Origin: Mesorhizobium sp. M2D.F.Ca.ET.226.01.1.1
GTDB taxonomy: Bacteria; Pseudomonadota; Alphaproteobacteria; Rhizobiales; Rhizobiaceae
Assembly: GCF_004022705.2 (NCBI RefSeq)
Contig: NZ_RZOY02000017.1
Location: 26,960 to 90,959 of the forward strand
DNA length: 64,000 bases
Direction of reading: 5' to 3'
Part shown: positions 1-7,656 of the stretch, piece after piece
Layout of the letters: each line of letters begins with the position of its first letter
How positions within the stretch are numbered: position 1 is the first letter of the stretch
The notes under the pieces: model-generated
Databases searched by the model: none
What the model was told of the DNA's origin: nothing
The model's input: only the letters and a program-made list of their open reading frames with translations
Translations under genes and position numbers: made by a program

Positions 1-795
1 CAAATGCGCGACCGATGACGTGCCCGGGATCAAGAGGATGTTGGGCGAGCGCTGCAACAGCCACGCCAGGGCAACCTGCATCGGCGTCGCTCCGAGCCGT
101 TCCGCCACGTTTGACAGCGTCGAGGATTGCAGCGGGCTGAAGCCGCCGAGCGGGAAGAACGGCACGTAGGCGATGCCGTCGCGTGCCAGTTCATCGATCA
201 GCGCGTCGTCGTCGCGATGCGCGAGATTGTACTGGTTCTGCACGCAGACGATTTTGCAGATTTTTCGGCCTTCCGCTATTTGGGCGCGGGTGACGTTGCT
301 CAAGCCGATATGGCGCACGAGGCCTTTGCGCTGCAGCTCGGCGAGCTTGGTGACCTGCGCCTCGATGGAGCCTTCGGCTGGACCAAGCGCCCCGAACATG
401 ATGCGCAGATTGACGACGTCCATCACCTCGAGGCCAAGATTGCGAAGATTGTCGTGCACCGCCTGCTCGAGCTCGTCGGCTGTGAAGGCCGGCAGCCAGG
501 ACGCGTCTTCGCCCCGACGGGCGCCGATCTTGGTGACGATGGTGAGGTCGTCGGGGTAGGGCGCCAGCGCCTCGCGGATCAGCTTGTTGGTGACGTACGG
601 CCCGTAATAATCGCTGGTGTCGATATGGTCCACGCCTTGCGCTATCGCTTCGCGCAGCACAGCGATTGCCGCGTCATGGTCCTTCGGCGGTCCGAAGACG
701 CCTTTGCCCGCAAGCTGCATGGCGCCGTAGCCGAGGCGGTGGACCGAGCGGTCGCCCAGTTGGTATGTGCCTGATTTGTCTACGCTGGACATCAT
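1..795 (-). CDS. Aldo/keto reductase (partial, C-terminus outside window)
   Basis: A minus-strand frame from the ATG at 795 stays open to the window edge (about 264 residues). It reads as an aldo/keto reductase TIM barrel, an NAD(P)H-dependent carbonyl reductase of the cytoplasm. The Asp/Tyr pair is in HIDTSDYYG and the Lys in IVTKIG. The usual tetrad His (after the DxYLxH strand) appears as Arg in VVNLRI, as in some YdbC-like reductases. A second ATG lies at 792. GGAGAA just upstream is a good ribosome site. The gene is divergent from the LysR regulator, its likely controller. The substrate is unknown. Confidence 0.9.
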   Translation of the reverse strand, partial: MMSSVDKSGTYQLGDRSVHRLGYGAMQLAGKGVFGPPKDHDAAIAVLREAIAQGVDHIDTSDYYGPYVTNKLIREALAPYPDDLTIVTKIGARRGEDASWLPAFTADELEQAVHDNLRNLGLEVMDVVNLRIMFGALGPAEGSIEAQVTKLAELQRKGLVRHIGLSNVTRAQIAEGRKICKIVCVQNQYNLAHRDDDALIDELARDGIAYVPFFPLGGFSPLQSSTLSNVAERLGATPMQVALAWLLQRSPNILLIPGTSSVAHL

Positions 796-886
796 GGTTC
801 TCCTTCGTGTCGACGAGGGAGATAGAGCATGGCCGCTGTCCCGATAACCGGGTATAACTGGCACGACCTGTACGGAAATAAGAACA

Positions 887-1795
887 ATGGCAGCTGACCT
901 CAACGATCTCCAGGCGTTTATGGCGGTGGCGCGCGCCGGCGGTTTTCGCGAAGGAGCCCGCGCGACGGCGGGCAGCGCCTCCGCGCTCAGCGAAGCCATC
1001 CGTCGTCTGGAAACCCAGCTCGGCGTGCGACTCTTCAACCGCACCACGCGCAGCGTCGCTTTGACCGAGGCTGGCGCCAGCCTGCTGGCGCGGCTCGGCC
1101 CCGCATTGGGCGAGGTAGAAGCCGCACTCGATGTGGTGAACGGCTTTCGCGACCGGCCCGCCGGAACCTTGCGTGTCAACGTGCCGATAAGCGCCTCGCG
1201 GCTGGTGCTGCCAAGAATCGTTCCGGGATTTCTCGCCGCCTATCCGGCCATTCGCCTGGAGGTGATCGCCGAGGAGAACTTTATCGATCTGCTGGTGGCA
1301 GGCTGCGATGCCGGCATCCGCTATGACGAGCGGCTGGAGCAGGACATGATCGCGGTGCCGATCGGGCCGCGCGCGCAGCGCTTCACCACCTCCGCCGCGC
1401 CGTCCTACCTTGACCGGCACGGTCGGCCGCAGCACCCGCGCGACCTGCTTGGCCATGCCTGCGTGCGCGGACGCTTCCCGAGCGGGGTCATGACGCCCTG
1501 GGAGTTCGAGCGGGATGGTGAGGTGGTACGGGTCGATACCACTGGGCCCTTGCTCGTCAGCATCGGTGGGGGCGTCGATCTCGCCATCGATGCGGCGATC
1601 GCCGGCGTCGGCATTCTCTGGCTGTTCGAGGACTGGGTCCGCCCGCATTTCGAGAGCGGCGCGCTGGAACCTGTGCTTGAGCCGTGGTGGCAGAGCTTCT
1701 CTGGGCCATTTCTCTATTATCCCGGCCGCCGTCTGGTGCCCGCGCCGCTGCGCGCCTTCATCGACTACATCAAAACGCCGGCCGGGCACTGGTAG
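887..1795 (+). CDS. LysR-family transcriptional regulator
   Basis: 302 residues, normal LysR length. The N-terminal winged helix-turn-helix spans about residues 4-63 (LNDLQAFMAVARAGG... then RLFNRTTRSVALTEAG). The C-terminal periplasmic-binding-like effector domain runs from about 90 to 295. Spacing to the divergent aldo/keto reductase is 91 bp, which is the classic LysR arrangement, so it probably controls that gene and itself. The effector cannot be told from sequence. The start ATG begins the typical DLNDLQ helix. Confidence 0.93.
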   Translation: MAADLNDLQAFMAVARAGGFREGARATAGSASALSEAIRRLETQLGVRLFNRTTRSVALTEAGASLLARLGPALGEVEAALDVVNGFRDRPAGTLRVNVPISASRLVLPRIVPGFLAAYPAIRLEVIAEENFIDLLVAGCDAGIRYDERLEQDMIAVPIGPRAQRFTTSAAPSYLDRHGRPQHPRDLLGHACVRGRFPSGVMTPWEFERDGEVVRVDTTGPLLVSIGGGVDLAIDAAIAGVGILWLFEDWVRPHFESGALEPVLEPWWQSFSGPFLYYPGRRLVPAPLRAFIDYIKTPAGHW

Positions 1796-1802
1796 CGGAA
1801 AC

Positions 1803-1828
1803 AAAAAGGCCGCCCGGAGGCGGCCTTT
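1803..1828 (-). terminator. Rho-independent terminator of rplM-rpsI (probably bidirectional)
   Basis: A 10-bp perfect stem (AAAGGCCGCC / GGCGGCCTTT) with a CGGA loop. Read on the minus strand it is followed by a T tract, so it ends the rpsI transcript. It lies 8 bp past the LysR stop and may also end that gene. Confidence 0.85.
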
Positions 1829-1849
1829 CGAAAGCTTGGAACCCGTAAA

Positions 1850-1935
1850 GCTTGGCGCTTCGAGAACTTGCCCCCAAGCGCTCCTTAGCGCTTGGAAAAC
1901 TTGGCTCCAAGCGCTTGTTAGCGCTTGGAGAACTG
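1850..1935 (-). repeat. Tandem repeat of the rpsI 3' end
   Basis: On the minus strand, units of 32-33 nt begin at 1935, 1903 and 1870 (the last partial). Each has a CAAGTTYTC-type opening, then CCAAGCGCTAA and (in the first two) AGCGCTTGG, so each full unit can fold on itself. Unit 1 contains the last rpsI codons and its stop; units 2 and 3 are diverged copies beyond the stop. Confidence 0.75.
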
Positions 1936-2388
1936 GAAGCTGCGGCGGGCCTTCGCCTTGCCGTACTTCTTGCGCTCGACCACGCGGCTGTCGCGGGTCA
2001 GGAAGCCGCCCTTCTTGAGCACCGAGCGCAGACCCGGCTCGTAGTAGGTCAGCGCCTTGGAGATGCCGTGACGCACCGCACCGGCCTGGCCGGAGAGGCC
2101 GCCGCCGATGACGGTGGCGACGATGTCGTACTGGCCGGCGCGGTTGGCCGCGACGATCGGCTGGTTGAGGATCATCTGCAGCACCGGACGCGCGAAATAG
2201 GCCGCGAATTCCTTGTCGTTGACGGTGATCTTGCCGGAGCCCGGCTTCACCCAGACGCGCGCGATGGCGTTCTTGCGCTTGCCGGTGGCATAGGCGCGGC
2301 CCGACTTGTCGAGCTTCTGGACATGCACGGGCGCGGCCGGCTGCGCGGCAACGGTGCCGAGTTCTGCGAGCGAGGAAAGCTCAGCCAT
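1918..2388 (-). CDS. rpsI: 30S ribosomal protein S9
   Basis: 156 residues. The S9 core starts near residue 30 (GRAYATGKRKNAIARVW) and ends in the basic tail RRSFQFSKR, whose C-terminal Lys-Arg reaches the P-site tRNA in the 30S subunit. The first 25 or so residues are an Ala/Pro-rich extension common in rhizobia. The ATG overlaps the rplM stop by one base (TAATG), so the two are translationally coupled in the universal rplM-rpsI operon. The 3' end is copied in tandem downstream. Confidence 0.98.
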   Translation of the reverse strand: MAELSSLAELGTVAAQPAAPVHVQKLDKSGRAYATGKRKNAIARVWVKPGSGKITVNDKEFAAYFARPVLQMILNQPIVAANRAGQYDIVATVIGGGLSGQAGAVRHGISKALTYYEPGLRSVLKKGGFLTRDSRVVERKKYGKAKARRSFQFSKR

Positions 2389-2852
2389 TACGAGGCCCTC
2401 TTGTTCTTGGAGTTCAGCTTGGCCACGTCGAGCGTGACGGGCTGCTGGGCGGTGTGCGGATGCTCGGCGCCTGCATAGACGCGGAGATTCTTCATCTGGC
2501 GACGGCCAAGCGGGCCGCGCGGGATCATGCGCTCGACGGCCTTCTCGACGACGCGCTCGGGGAAACGGCCCTCGAGCAGCTGGCGCGCGGTGCGCTCCTT
2601 GATGCCGCCGGGATGGCCGGTGTGCCAGTAGTAGACCTTGTCGGTGTACTTCTTGCCGGTGAACACCACCTTGTCGGCGTTGATGACGATGACATTGTCG
2701 CCATCATCGACATGCGGGGTGAAGGTGGGCTTGTGCTTGCCGCGCAGATGGTTGGCGATGACGGTGGCCAGACGACCGACGACGAGACCTTCGGCGTCGA
2801 TCAGCACCCACTTCTTCACCACATCCGCAGGCTTCTGCGAAAAGGTAGCCAT
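2388..2852 (-). CDS. rplM: 50S ribosomal protein L13
   Basis: 154 residues, normal for L13, an early-assembling 50S protein. Visible family segments are VLIDAEGLVVGRLAT, ANHLRGKHKPTF and the GHPGGIKERTA region. The frame is open further upstream, but the ATG at 2852 matches family N-termini (MATFSQKP) and has a purine-rich site ahead of it. First gene of rplM-rpsI. A strong promoter lies about 140 bp upstream and the leader between can form a hairpin. Confidence 0.98.
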   Translation of the reverse strand: MATFSQKPADVVKKWVLIDAEGLVVGRLATVIANHLRGKHKPTFTPHVDDGDNVIVINADKVVFTGKKYTDKVYYWHTGHPGGIKERTARQLLEGRFPERVVEKAVERMIPRGPLGRRQMKNLRVYAGAEHPHTAQQPVTLDVAKLNSKNKRAS

Positions 2853-2952
2853 GGTTTTGCTCTCACGTTGACCTTTCCCATCCAAAAGGGACAAGAGAAG
2901 GCGTTTCTTGTTGCTTGGATTGACAGGAAAGCCGAAGCCACCCGCCAATAAC

Positions 2953-2976
2953 AAAACGGCGGCCGTTGCGGGCCGC
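2953..2976 (-). promoter_or_regulatory. Terminator-like hairpin in the rplM leader
   Basis: In the minus-strand leader, GCGGCC (2976-2971) can pair with GGCCGC (2964-2959) and is followed by CGTTTTGTT. It lies between the promoter and the rplM start, about 100 nt from the ATG. It may be an attenuator or protein-binding leader; function is inferred only. Confidence 0.4.
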
Positions 2977-2989
2977 TGCTTCGCGAGGG

Positions 2990-3018
2990 CTTATAGGCGA
3001 GGGCGCCTGACCCGTCAA
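2990..3018 (-). promoter_or_regulatory. Promoter of rplM-rpsI
   Basis: On the minus strand TTGACG (3018-3013) and TATAAG (2995-2990) are separated by exactly 17 bp. This fits the rhizobial sigma-70 pattern CTTGAC-N17-CTATAT and precedes a highly expressed operon. Confidence 0.75.
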
Positions 3019-3085
3019 GGCGATCGAAAACGAATTCGGTGCATAAAATCAAGCAAAAACAATGGTTTGATATGACGGTATTATT

Positions 3086-3544
3086 TTACCGCATCATTTC
3101 GCGTTTCCTTGGGATCGAATAGGTGCCGGTGGCATGCGCGACAGTGTGCCCATCGGGACCGGCGACGATGTCGATGTCGAAGACCATCAGGCTCTTGCCG
3201 AGCTTCAGGATCCGGCAATGGCCGTCGATCGGACCGGCCTCGGCCTTGCGCATGAAGTTGATGTCGAGGTTGACCGTCACCGAAAGCGCGTCCGGTCCGG
3301 CGTGGCTGAGCACGCAGACATAACCGCCAATGTCGGCCAGCGTGAATAAGGACGGACCGGATACCGTGCCACCGGGGCGCAGATGCCGCTCATCGGCATT
3401 GAGCCGCACCGTGCAGCCTCCGGGAAACACTTCGATCGCCTCGTACGAGGTAAAGCTGTCGTTGAGCTGCGGATAGACGCTCGCCATCAGCGCATTGACC
3501 TCGGCCGCGTTGAGCATTGGCTTCAGATTGCTTTGGGTAGGCAT
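3086..3544 (-). CDS. PaaI-family hotdog-fold thioesterase
   Basis: 152 residues, typical of single-domain hotdog acyl-CoA thioesterases. The core helix and active-site acid are in the segment RPGGTVSGPSLFTLADIGGY (about residues 57-76); the strands VTVNLDINFMRKA and CRILKLGKSLMVFDIDI follow. It hydrolyses a thioester, probably an aryl- or acyl-CoA, in the cytoplasm. It is divergent from the hydratase-like gene at 3696, with 151 bp between the starts, which hints at a shared CoA-ester role. The substrate is not known. Confidence 0.88.
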   Translation of the reverse strand: MPTQSNLKPMLNAAEVNALMASVYPQLNDSFTSYEAIEVFPGGCTVRLNADERHLRPGGTVSGPSLFTLADIGGYVCVLSHAGPDALSVTVNLDINFMRKAEAGPIDGHCRILKLGKSLMVFDIDIVAGPDGHTVAHATGTYSIPRKREMMR

Positions 3545-3695
3545 GGCGGCGTCCTATATGGAATGGCAAGCTCCGGGCGATATGCCTGGACCAAACGGTG
3601 CGACGGAGAAAACACGCCTCGCGGCTGTTCTTCAACCGGCAGCGTGCTAGTTCTGTTGCTCCATGCGCCGCGAGCGCTGACCCGAGAGATTGGAA

Positions 3696-4517
3696 ATGGC
3701 CGAAGTCGTCGCCATCAAGCCCGCCGTCGCCGACGGCCCCGTTCTTGTCAGCCAGGACAAGGGCGTCCTGCGCCTCACGCTCGCCAGCCCGCCGGCCAAT
3801 GCGCTGTCGCTGGCGACAATGGCGGCCCTGCAGGCCGAATTCGACCGTGTGAGAGAAGACAAATCCGTGCGCGTCATCATCCTGGCGGGGTCAGGAAAAG
3901 TGTTCTGCGCCGGTCACGACCTCAAGGAGATGACGGCCCACCGCGCCGAAACGGATCGCGGCAAGGCCTTCTTCGAAAAGACCTTCGCCGCTTGTGCCAA
4001 GCTCATGCAGACAATTGTGCGCCATCCAAAGCCGGTGATCGCCGAGGTCGATGGCCTTGCCACAGCCGCCGGCCTGCAACTGGTCGCCAGCTGCGACCTT
4101 GCCATCGCCTCGCACGAAGCGACCTTCTGCACGCCGGGCGTCAACATCGGCCTGTTCTGCTCGACACCCATGGTGGCGCTGTCGCGCAACGTCTCGCGCA
4201 AGCAGGCGATGGAAATGCTGCTCACCGGTGAGACGATCGATGCCGCGACCGCGAAGGAATTCGGCCTGATCAACCGCATCGTGCCGCGCGAATATCTGAA
4301 TCAAGTTGTCAACAAATACGCGCAAACCATTGCTTCGAAATCGTCTTTGGTCGTCAAGACTGGCAAGGAAGCCTTCTACGCCCAGACCGAAATGGGGCTG
4401 GCCGATGCCTATGCCTATACCGGCCGGGTGATGGTCGAGAACATGCTGGCACGCGACGCCGAGGAAGGCATCGGCGCCTTCATCGGCAAGCGCAAGCCGG
4501 AATGGACCGACGAGTAG
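3696..4517 (+). CDS. Enoyl-CoA hydratase/isomerase-family protein, ECHDC3-like
   Basis: 273 residues, crotonase fold. The oxyanion-hole segment is FCAGHDLKEM (about residue 70) and the second is VDGLATAAGLQLVASCDLA. The two catalytic glutamates of true hydratases are not in place: the GGGCE-type site reads AAGLQ, and the second site reads FCTPGVNIGLFCS. That pattern and the ending GKRKPEW match the ECHDC3 subgroup. ATG 3696 is preferred, with GAGAG six bases upstream; a TTG at 3690 is possible. It probably binds an acyl-CoA; ordinary hydratase activity is doubtful. Confidence 0.88.
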   Translation: MAEVVAIKPAVADGPVLVSQDKGVLRLTLASPPANALSLATMAALQAEFDRVREDKSVRVIILAGSGKVFCAGHDLKEMTAHRAETDRGKAFFEKTFAACAKLMQTIVRHPKPVIAEVDGLATAAGLQLVASCDLAIASHEATFCTPGVNIGLFCSTPMVALSRNVSRKQAMEMLLTGETIDAATAKEFGLINRIVPREYLNQVVNKYAQTIASKSSLVVKTGKEAFYAQTEMGLADAYAYTGRVMVENMLARDAEEGIGAFIGKRKPEWTDE

Positions 4518-4561
4518 CGGGCCTGAATGAAGCCGCGCCATCCCATCGCTGAAGGTGCGAC

Positions 4562-5338
4562 ATGGCTGCCCGCAAGCAACTGACGCGGCTGAAAGCGCCC
4601 TATCTCAGGCGCATCCTGCTTGAGCCGTCGCGCGTTGCCGACTGGGACAAATATCCCTGGAACCTGCCGCTCTTTCGGGAGGGCGCATTCGAGTTCGAAT
4701 TCGCCTCGGCCATCACCATCATCGTCGGCGAGAACGGCACCGGCAAATCGACGCTGCTTGAAGCGATCGGTGCCTTGGCCGGTTATGACGAGGCTGGCGG
4801 CGGCAAGGGCTACATGCCCGTCGATCATTCTCGCGCCATCGACAAGAGCGGCGCAGGATTGGCGAGCAGTTTCCGGTGCCACTGGCTGCCAAAGGTGACC
4901 GCGGGTTGGTTCTTTCGCGCCGAGTCCTTCTATTCGGTTGCACGCTATCTCGACGCGGCGGCGCGGGAATCCGGCGGTGCGCCGCCCGATTTCCTCTCAT
5001 GGTCGCATGGCGAAGGTTTTATCCGCTTCTTTGAGGAACGCTGCCGCCGGCAAGGCATCTACATTCTCGACGAGCCCGAAAGCGCGCTGTCGCCGACACG
5101 CCAGATCGAGCTGCTCAAATTGCTTCAACGCATGGAGCAGTCCGGCACGGCGCAGGTGATCATGGCCACGCACTCGCCGCTGCTGATGGCTTGTCCGAAC
5201 GCGCGGCTCTTCCGCATCAGCCGCTTCGGCCTCGACCTGATTGATTTTCAGGACACCGATCATTTTCGCATGATGCGCGACTTCTGCAGCGATCCGGCTG
5301 CCTTTCTCGCCGAAGCGCTATATGAGGACGAGCCATGA
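4562..5338 (+). CDS. AAA-type ATPase (ABC/SMC-like, COG3910 type)
   Basis: 258 residues. Walker A is GENGTGKST (about residues 56-64), Walker B is IYILDEPESALSP (about 163-175), and the switch His is in MATHSP. There is no transmembrane segment and the insert between the Walker motifs is short, so this is a single-domain predicted ATPase of unknown role, not a transporter ATPase. The stop overlaps the next gene's start (ATGA), so it is co-translated with the CoA-binding protein. It could belong to a repair or nuclease complex, but no partner nuclease is nearby. Confidence 0.85.
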   Translation: MAARKQLTRLKAPYLRRILLEPSRVADWDKYPWNLPLFREGAFEFEFASAITIIVGENGTGKSTLLEAIGALAGYDEAGGGKGYMPVDHSRAIDKSGAGLASSFRCHWLPKVTAGWFFRAESFYSVARYLDAAARESGGAPPDFLSWSHGEGFIRFFEERCRRQGIYILDEPESALSPTRQIELLKLLQRMEQSGTAQVIMATHSPLLMACPNARLFRISRFGLDLIDFQDTDHFRMMRDFCSDPAAFLAEALYEDEP

Positions 5339-5856
5339 ACCACGACACTTACGACAACGCCTACATCGCCGGCATTCTGAACTCGGTGAAAACCATCGCC
5401 ATGGTTGGCGCTTCGCCGAACGATGTGCGGCCGAGTTATTTCGTGCTGAAATACCTTTTGGCCAAGGGTTTTTCGGTGTTCCCGATCAATCCCGGACACG
5501 CCGGCAAGGAGATCCTTGGCCGCACCGTCTATGCCAGCCTGGCCGACGTGCCGCAGCCGGTCGACATGGTCGACATTTTTCGCGGCTCGGCGGTAGTCCC
5601 TGGTATCGTCGACCAGGTGCTGAAACTCGATCCGTTGCCCAAGGTCGTCTGGATGCAGCTTAGCGTACGCCACGACGAGGCCGCTGCCCGCGCCGAGGCG
5701 GCCGGCATCAAGGTGGTGATGAACCGCTGCCCCAAGATCGAATATGGCAAGCTGTCGGGCGAAATCGGTTGGACCGGCGTCAATTCCGGCGTTCTGTCGT
5801 CGAAGAAGCCGATAATGCGCCAGGGTTTTCAGAGCTTCGGCGTGCGGCAGAAATAG
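5335..5856 (+). CDS. CoA-binding domain protein (YccU type)
   Basis: 173 residues. A Rossmann-type CoA-binding domain fills the length: KTIAMVGASPNDVRPSYFV at about residues 19-37, INPGHAG, then a second half with VVWMQLSVRHDEAAARAEAAGI and MNRCPKIEY. It resembles the CoA-binding half of succinyl-CoA ligase alpha, without the ligase part. Precise function is unknown. It overlaps the upstream ATPase by 4 bp and stands about 155 bp before metY. Confidence 0.88.
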   Translation: MNHDTYDNAYIAGILNSVKTIAMVGASPNDVRPSYFVLKYLLAKGFSVFPINPGHAGKEILGRTVYASLADVPQPVDMVDIFRGSAVVPGIVDQVLKLDPLPKVVWMQLSVRHDEAAARAEAAGIKVVMNRCPKIEYGKLSGEIGWTGVNSGVLSSKKPIMRQGFQSFGVRQK

Positions 5857-5957
5857 CGGAGCGCAGCTCGCGCAAAATTATACCGGGAAGAAATGGATTT
5901 TCTCGGGCGTTCGCCGAAGATCGCACGCCGAAAGGTATTTTCTTCTTTGCATTCCCA

Positions 5958-5990
5958 GCCGGGCTTCGCCAAGAATGCCCGGCGATTTTA
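5958..5990 (+). terminator. Hairpin upstream of metY (terminator or leader element)
   Basis: GCCGGGC (5958-5964) pairs with GCCCGGC (5977-5983), followed by GATTTTA. It sits 102 bp after the CoA-binding gene and 30 bp before metY. It may end the upstream transcript or form part of a metY leader. No SAM-II riboswitch consensus was recognised here. Confidence 0.4.
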
Positions 5991-6012
5991 GAACGGTCAG
6001 GAGAGGATTTCG

Positions 6013-7293
6013 ATGACCAGTACGCCCGGTTTCAACACGCTCGCCGTTCATGCCGGCGCCAAGCCCGATCCGGCCACTGGCGCTCGGGCCACGCCGATCT
6101 ACCAGACCACCTCCTTTGTCTTCGACGACGCCGACCATGCCGCCTCGCTGTTCGGGCTGAAGGCCTTCGGCAACATCTACACCCGCATCATGAACCCGAC
6201 CCAGGCGGTGCTCGAGGAGCGCGTCGCAGCACTCGAAGGCGGCACGGCGGCGCTTGCCGTTGCCTCGGGCCATGCCGCGCAGGTCATCGTCTTTCACAAT
6301 CTGATGCGCCCCGGCGACAATTTCATCGCCGCCAACAAGCTCTATGGCGGATCGATCAACCAGTTCGGCCACGCCTTCAAGAATTATGGCTGGGAGGTGC
6401 GCTGGGCCGACGTCAACGACCTCGCGACCTTCGAGAGCCAGATCGACGACAAGACCAAGGCGATCTTCATCGAAAGTCTTGCCAATCCCGGTGGCGTCTT
6501 CGTCGACATCGAAAAGATCGGCGACATCGCCCGCAAGTATGGCCTGCCGTTGATCGTCGACAACACGCTGGCCTCGCCCTATCTGGTGCGGCCGATCGAG
6601 CACGGCGCCGACATCGTCGTGCATTCGCTGACCAAGTTCATCGGCGGCCATGGCAATTCGATCGGCGGCGTCATTGTCGACGGCGGCACGTTCGACTGGT
6701 CGAAGTCGGGCAAATATCCGATGCTGTCGGAGCCGCGGCCCGAATATGGCGGTCTGGTGCTGCACGAGACCTTCGGCAATTTCGCTTTCGCCATCGCTGC
6801 GCGCGTGCTCGGCCTGCGCGACCTTGGCCCGGCGATCTCGCCCTTCAACGCCTTCCTGATCCTGACCGGTCTGGAAACCTTGCCGCTGCGCATGCAGCGC
6901 CATTGTGACAATGCCGCGAGCGTCGCCGGCTGGCTCTCCAACCATCCCAAGGTTGCCTGGGTGAACTATCCCGGCCTTCCGAGCGATAAGAACAACGCGC
7001 TGCAGAAGAAATATTCGCCGCAGGGCGCCGGCGCCGTGTTTACTTTCGGCCTCAAGGGCGGCTACGAGGCCGGCGTCAAATTCGTCGAGGCGCTGGAGCT
7101 GTTTTCGCACCTCGCCAATGTCGGCGACACCAAGTCGCTGGTCATCCACCCGGCCTCGACCACGCATCGCCAGCTTTCCGACGAGCAGAAGGTCAAGGCC
7201 GGCGCCGGGCCGGATACCGTGCGGCTGTCGATCGGCATCGAGGACGTCAACGACATCGTCGCCGACCTCGAACAGGCGCTCGGCAAGGTCTGA
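6013..7293 (+). CDS. metY: O-acetylhomoserine aminocarboxypropyltransferase (O-acetylhomoserine sulfhydrylase)
   Basis: 426 residues, Cys/Met-metabolism PLP family. The start TPGFNTLAVHAGAKPDPATGAR, the RIMNPTQAVLEERVAALEGG region and the PLP-lysine motif HSLTKFIGGHG (Lys near residue 210) identify it. It makes homocysteine from O-acetylhomoserine and sulfide, or scavenges other thiols, in methionine synthesis. AGGAGAGG lies just upstream of the ATG. A cupin gene follows after 1 bp. Cystathionine gamma-synthase-type paralogues are possible, but length and motifs favour MetY. Confidence 0.93.
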   Translation: MTSTPGFNTLAVHAGAKPDPATGARATPIYQTTSFVFDDADHAASLFGLKAFGNIYTRIMNPTQAVLEERVAALEGGTAALAVASGHAAQVIVFHNLMRPGDNFIAANKLYGGSINQFGHAFKNYGWEVRWADVNDLATFESQIDDKTKAIFIESLANPGGVFVDIEKIGDIARKYGLPLIVDNTLASPYLVRPIEHGADIVVHSLTKFIGGHGNSIGGVIVDGGTFDWSKSGKYPMLSEPRPEYGGLVLHETFGNFAFAIAARVLGLRDLGPAISPFNAFLILTGLETLPLRMQRHCDNAASVAGWLSNHPKVAWVNYPGLPSDKNNALQKKYSPQGAGAVFTFGLKGGYEAGVKFVEALELFSHLANVGDTKSLVIHPASTTHRQLSDEQKVKAGAGPDTVRLSIGIEDVNDIVADLEQALGKV

Positions 7294-7294
7294 T

Positions 7295-7639
7295 ATGTCG
7301 GCCTTTCTTGCGGTCAATATCGACAGCGTCGAACCGGAGGCCGGCGCGCCGGCCCCGGACCGGGTGATCTCCGGCGATCCGAAATTCCGCACCTGGAACG
7401 TCGAGGAGCGCGACGGCGGCCTTTATGCCGGCATCTGGGAAGCGACGCCGGGCAAGTGGCGCATCGTCTATGACGAATGGGAGTTCTGCCACATCCTGTC
7501 CGGCGTCTCGGTCATCGCAGAGGATGGCGGCGAGACCCGCACTGTCCGGGCCGGCGACAGTTTCGTGCTGAGGCCAGGTTTCAAGGGCACCTGGGAAGTG
7601 CTCGAGACGACGCGCAAGGGGTATGTGATCAAGCTTTGA
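7295..7639 (+). CDS. Cupin-domain protein
   Basis: 114 residues, a single small beta-barrel cupin of the DUF861/Cupin_3 type: WNVEERDGGLYAGIWEATPGKW, then the EFCHILSG strand and VRAGDSFVLRPGFKGTWEV. It has fewer metal-binding His than classical cupins. The ATG is one base after the metY stop, so it is surely co-transcribed and probably coupled. The role is unknown; a link to sulfur or amino-acid metabolism is only suggested by position. The frame is open further upstream, but that part overlaps metY. Confidence 0.85.
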   Translation: MSAFLAVNIDSVEPEAGAPAPDRVISGDPKFRTWNVEERDGGLYAGIWEATPGKWRIVYDEWEFCHILSGVSVIAEDGGETRTVRAGDSFVLRPGFKGTWEVLETTRKGYVIKL

Positions 7640-7656
7640 TTGCTTCGCAGCCGTAA

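Noticed and set aside
5857..6012. SAM-II riboswitch before metY
   Set aside because: I looked for the conserved SAM-II leader pattern and could not find it; only a simple hairpin was seen.
5769..6908. A long open frame (379 codons) across the metY gene in another frame
   Set aside because: It is Arg-rich shadow coding of the high-GC metY frame, with no family similarity.
7295..7639. Cupin gene starting upstream at about 7118
   Set aside because: The extra 59 residues are Arg/Ser-rich shadow coding of the metY end; the ATG at 7295 begins the cupin sequence.
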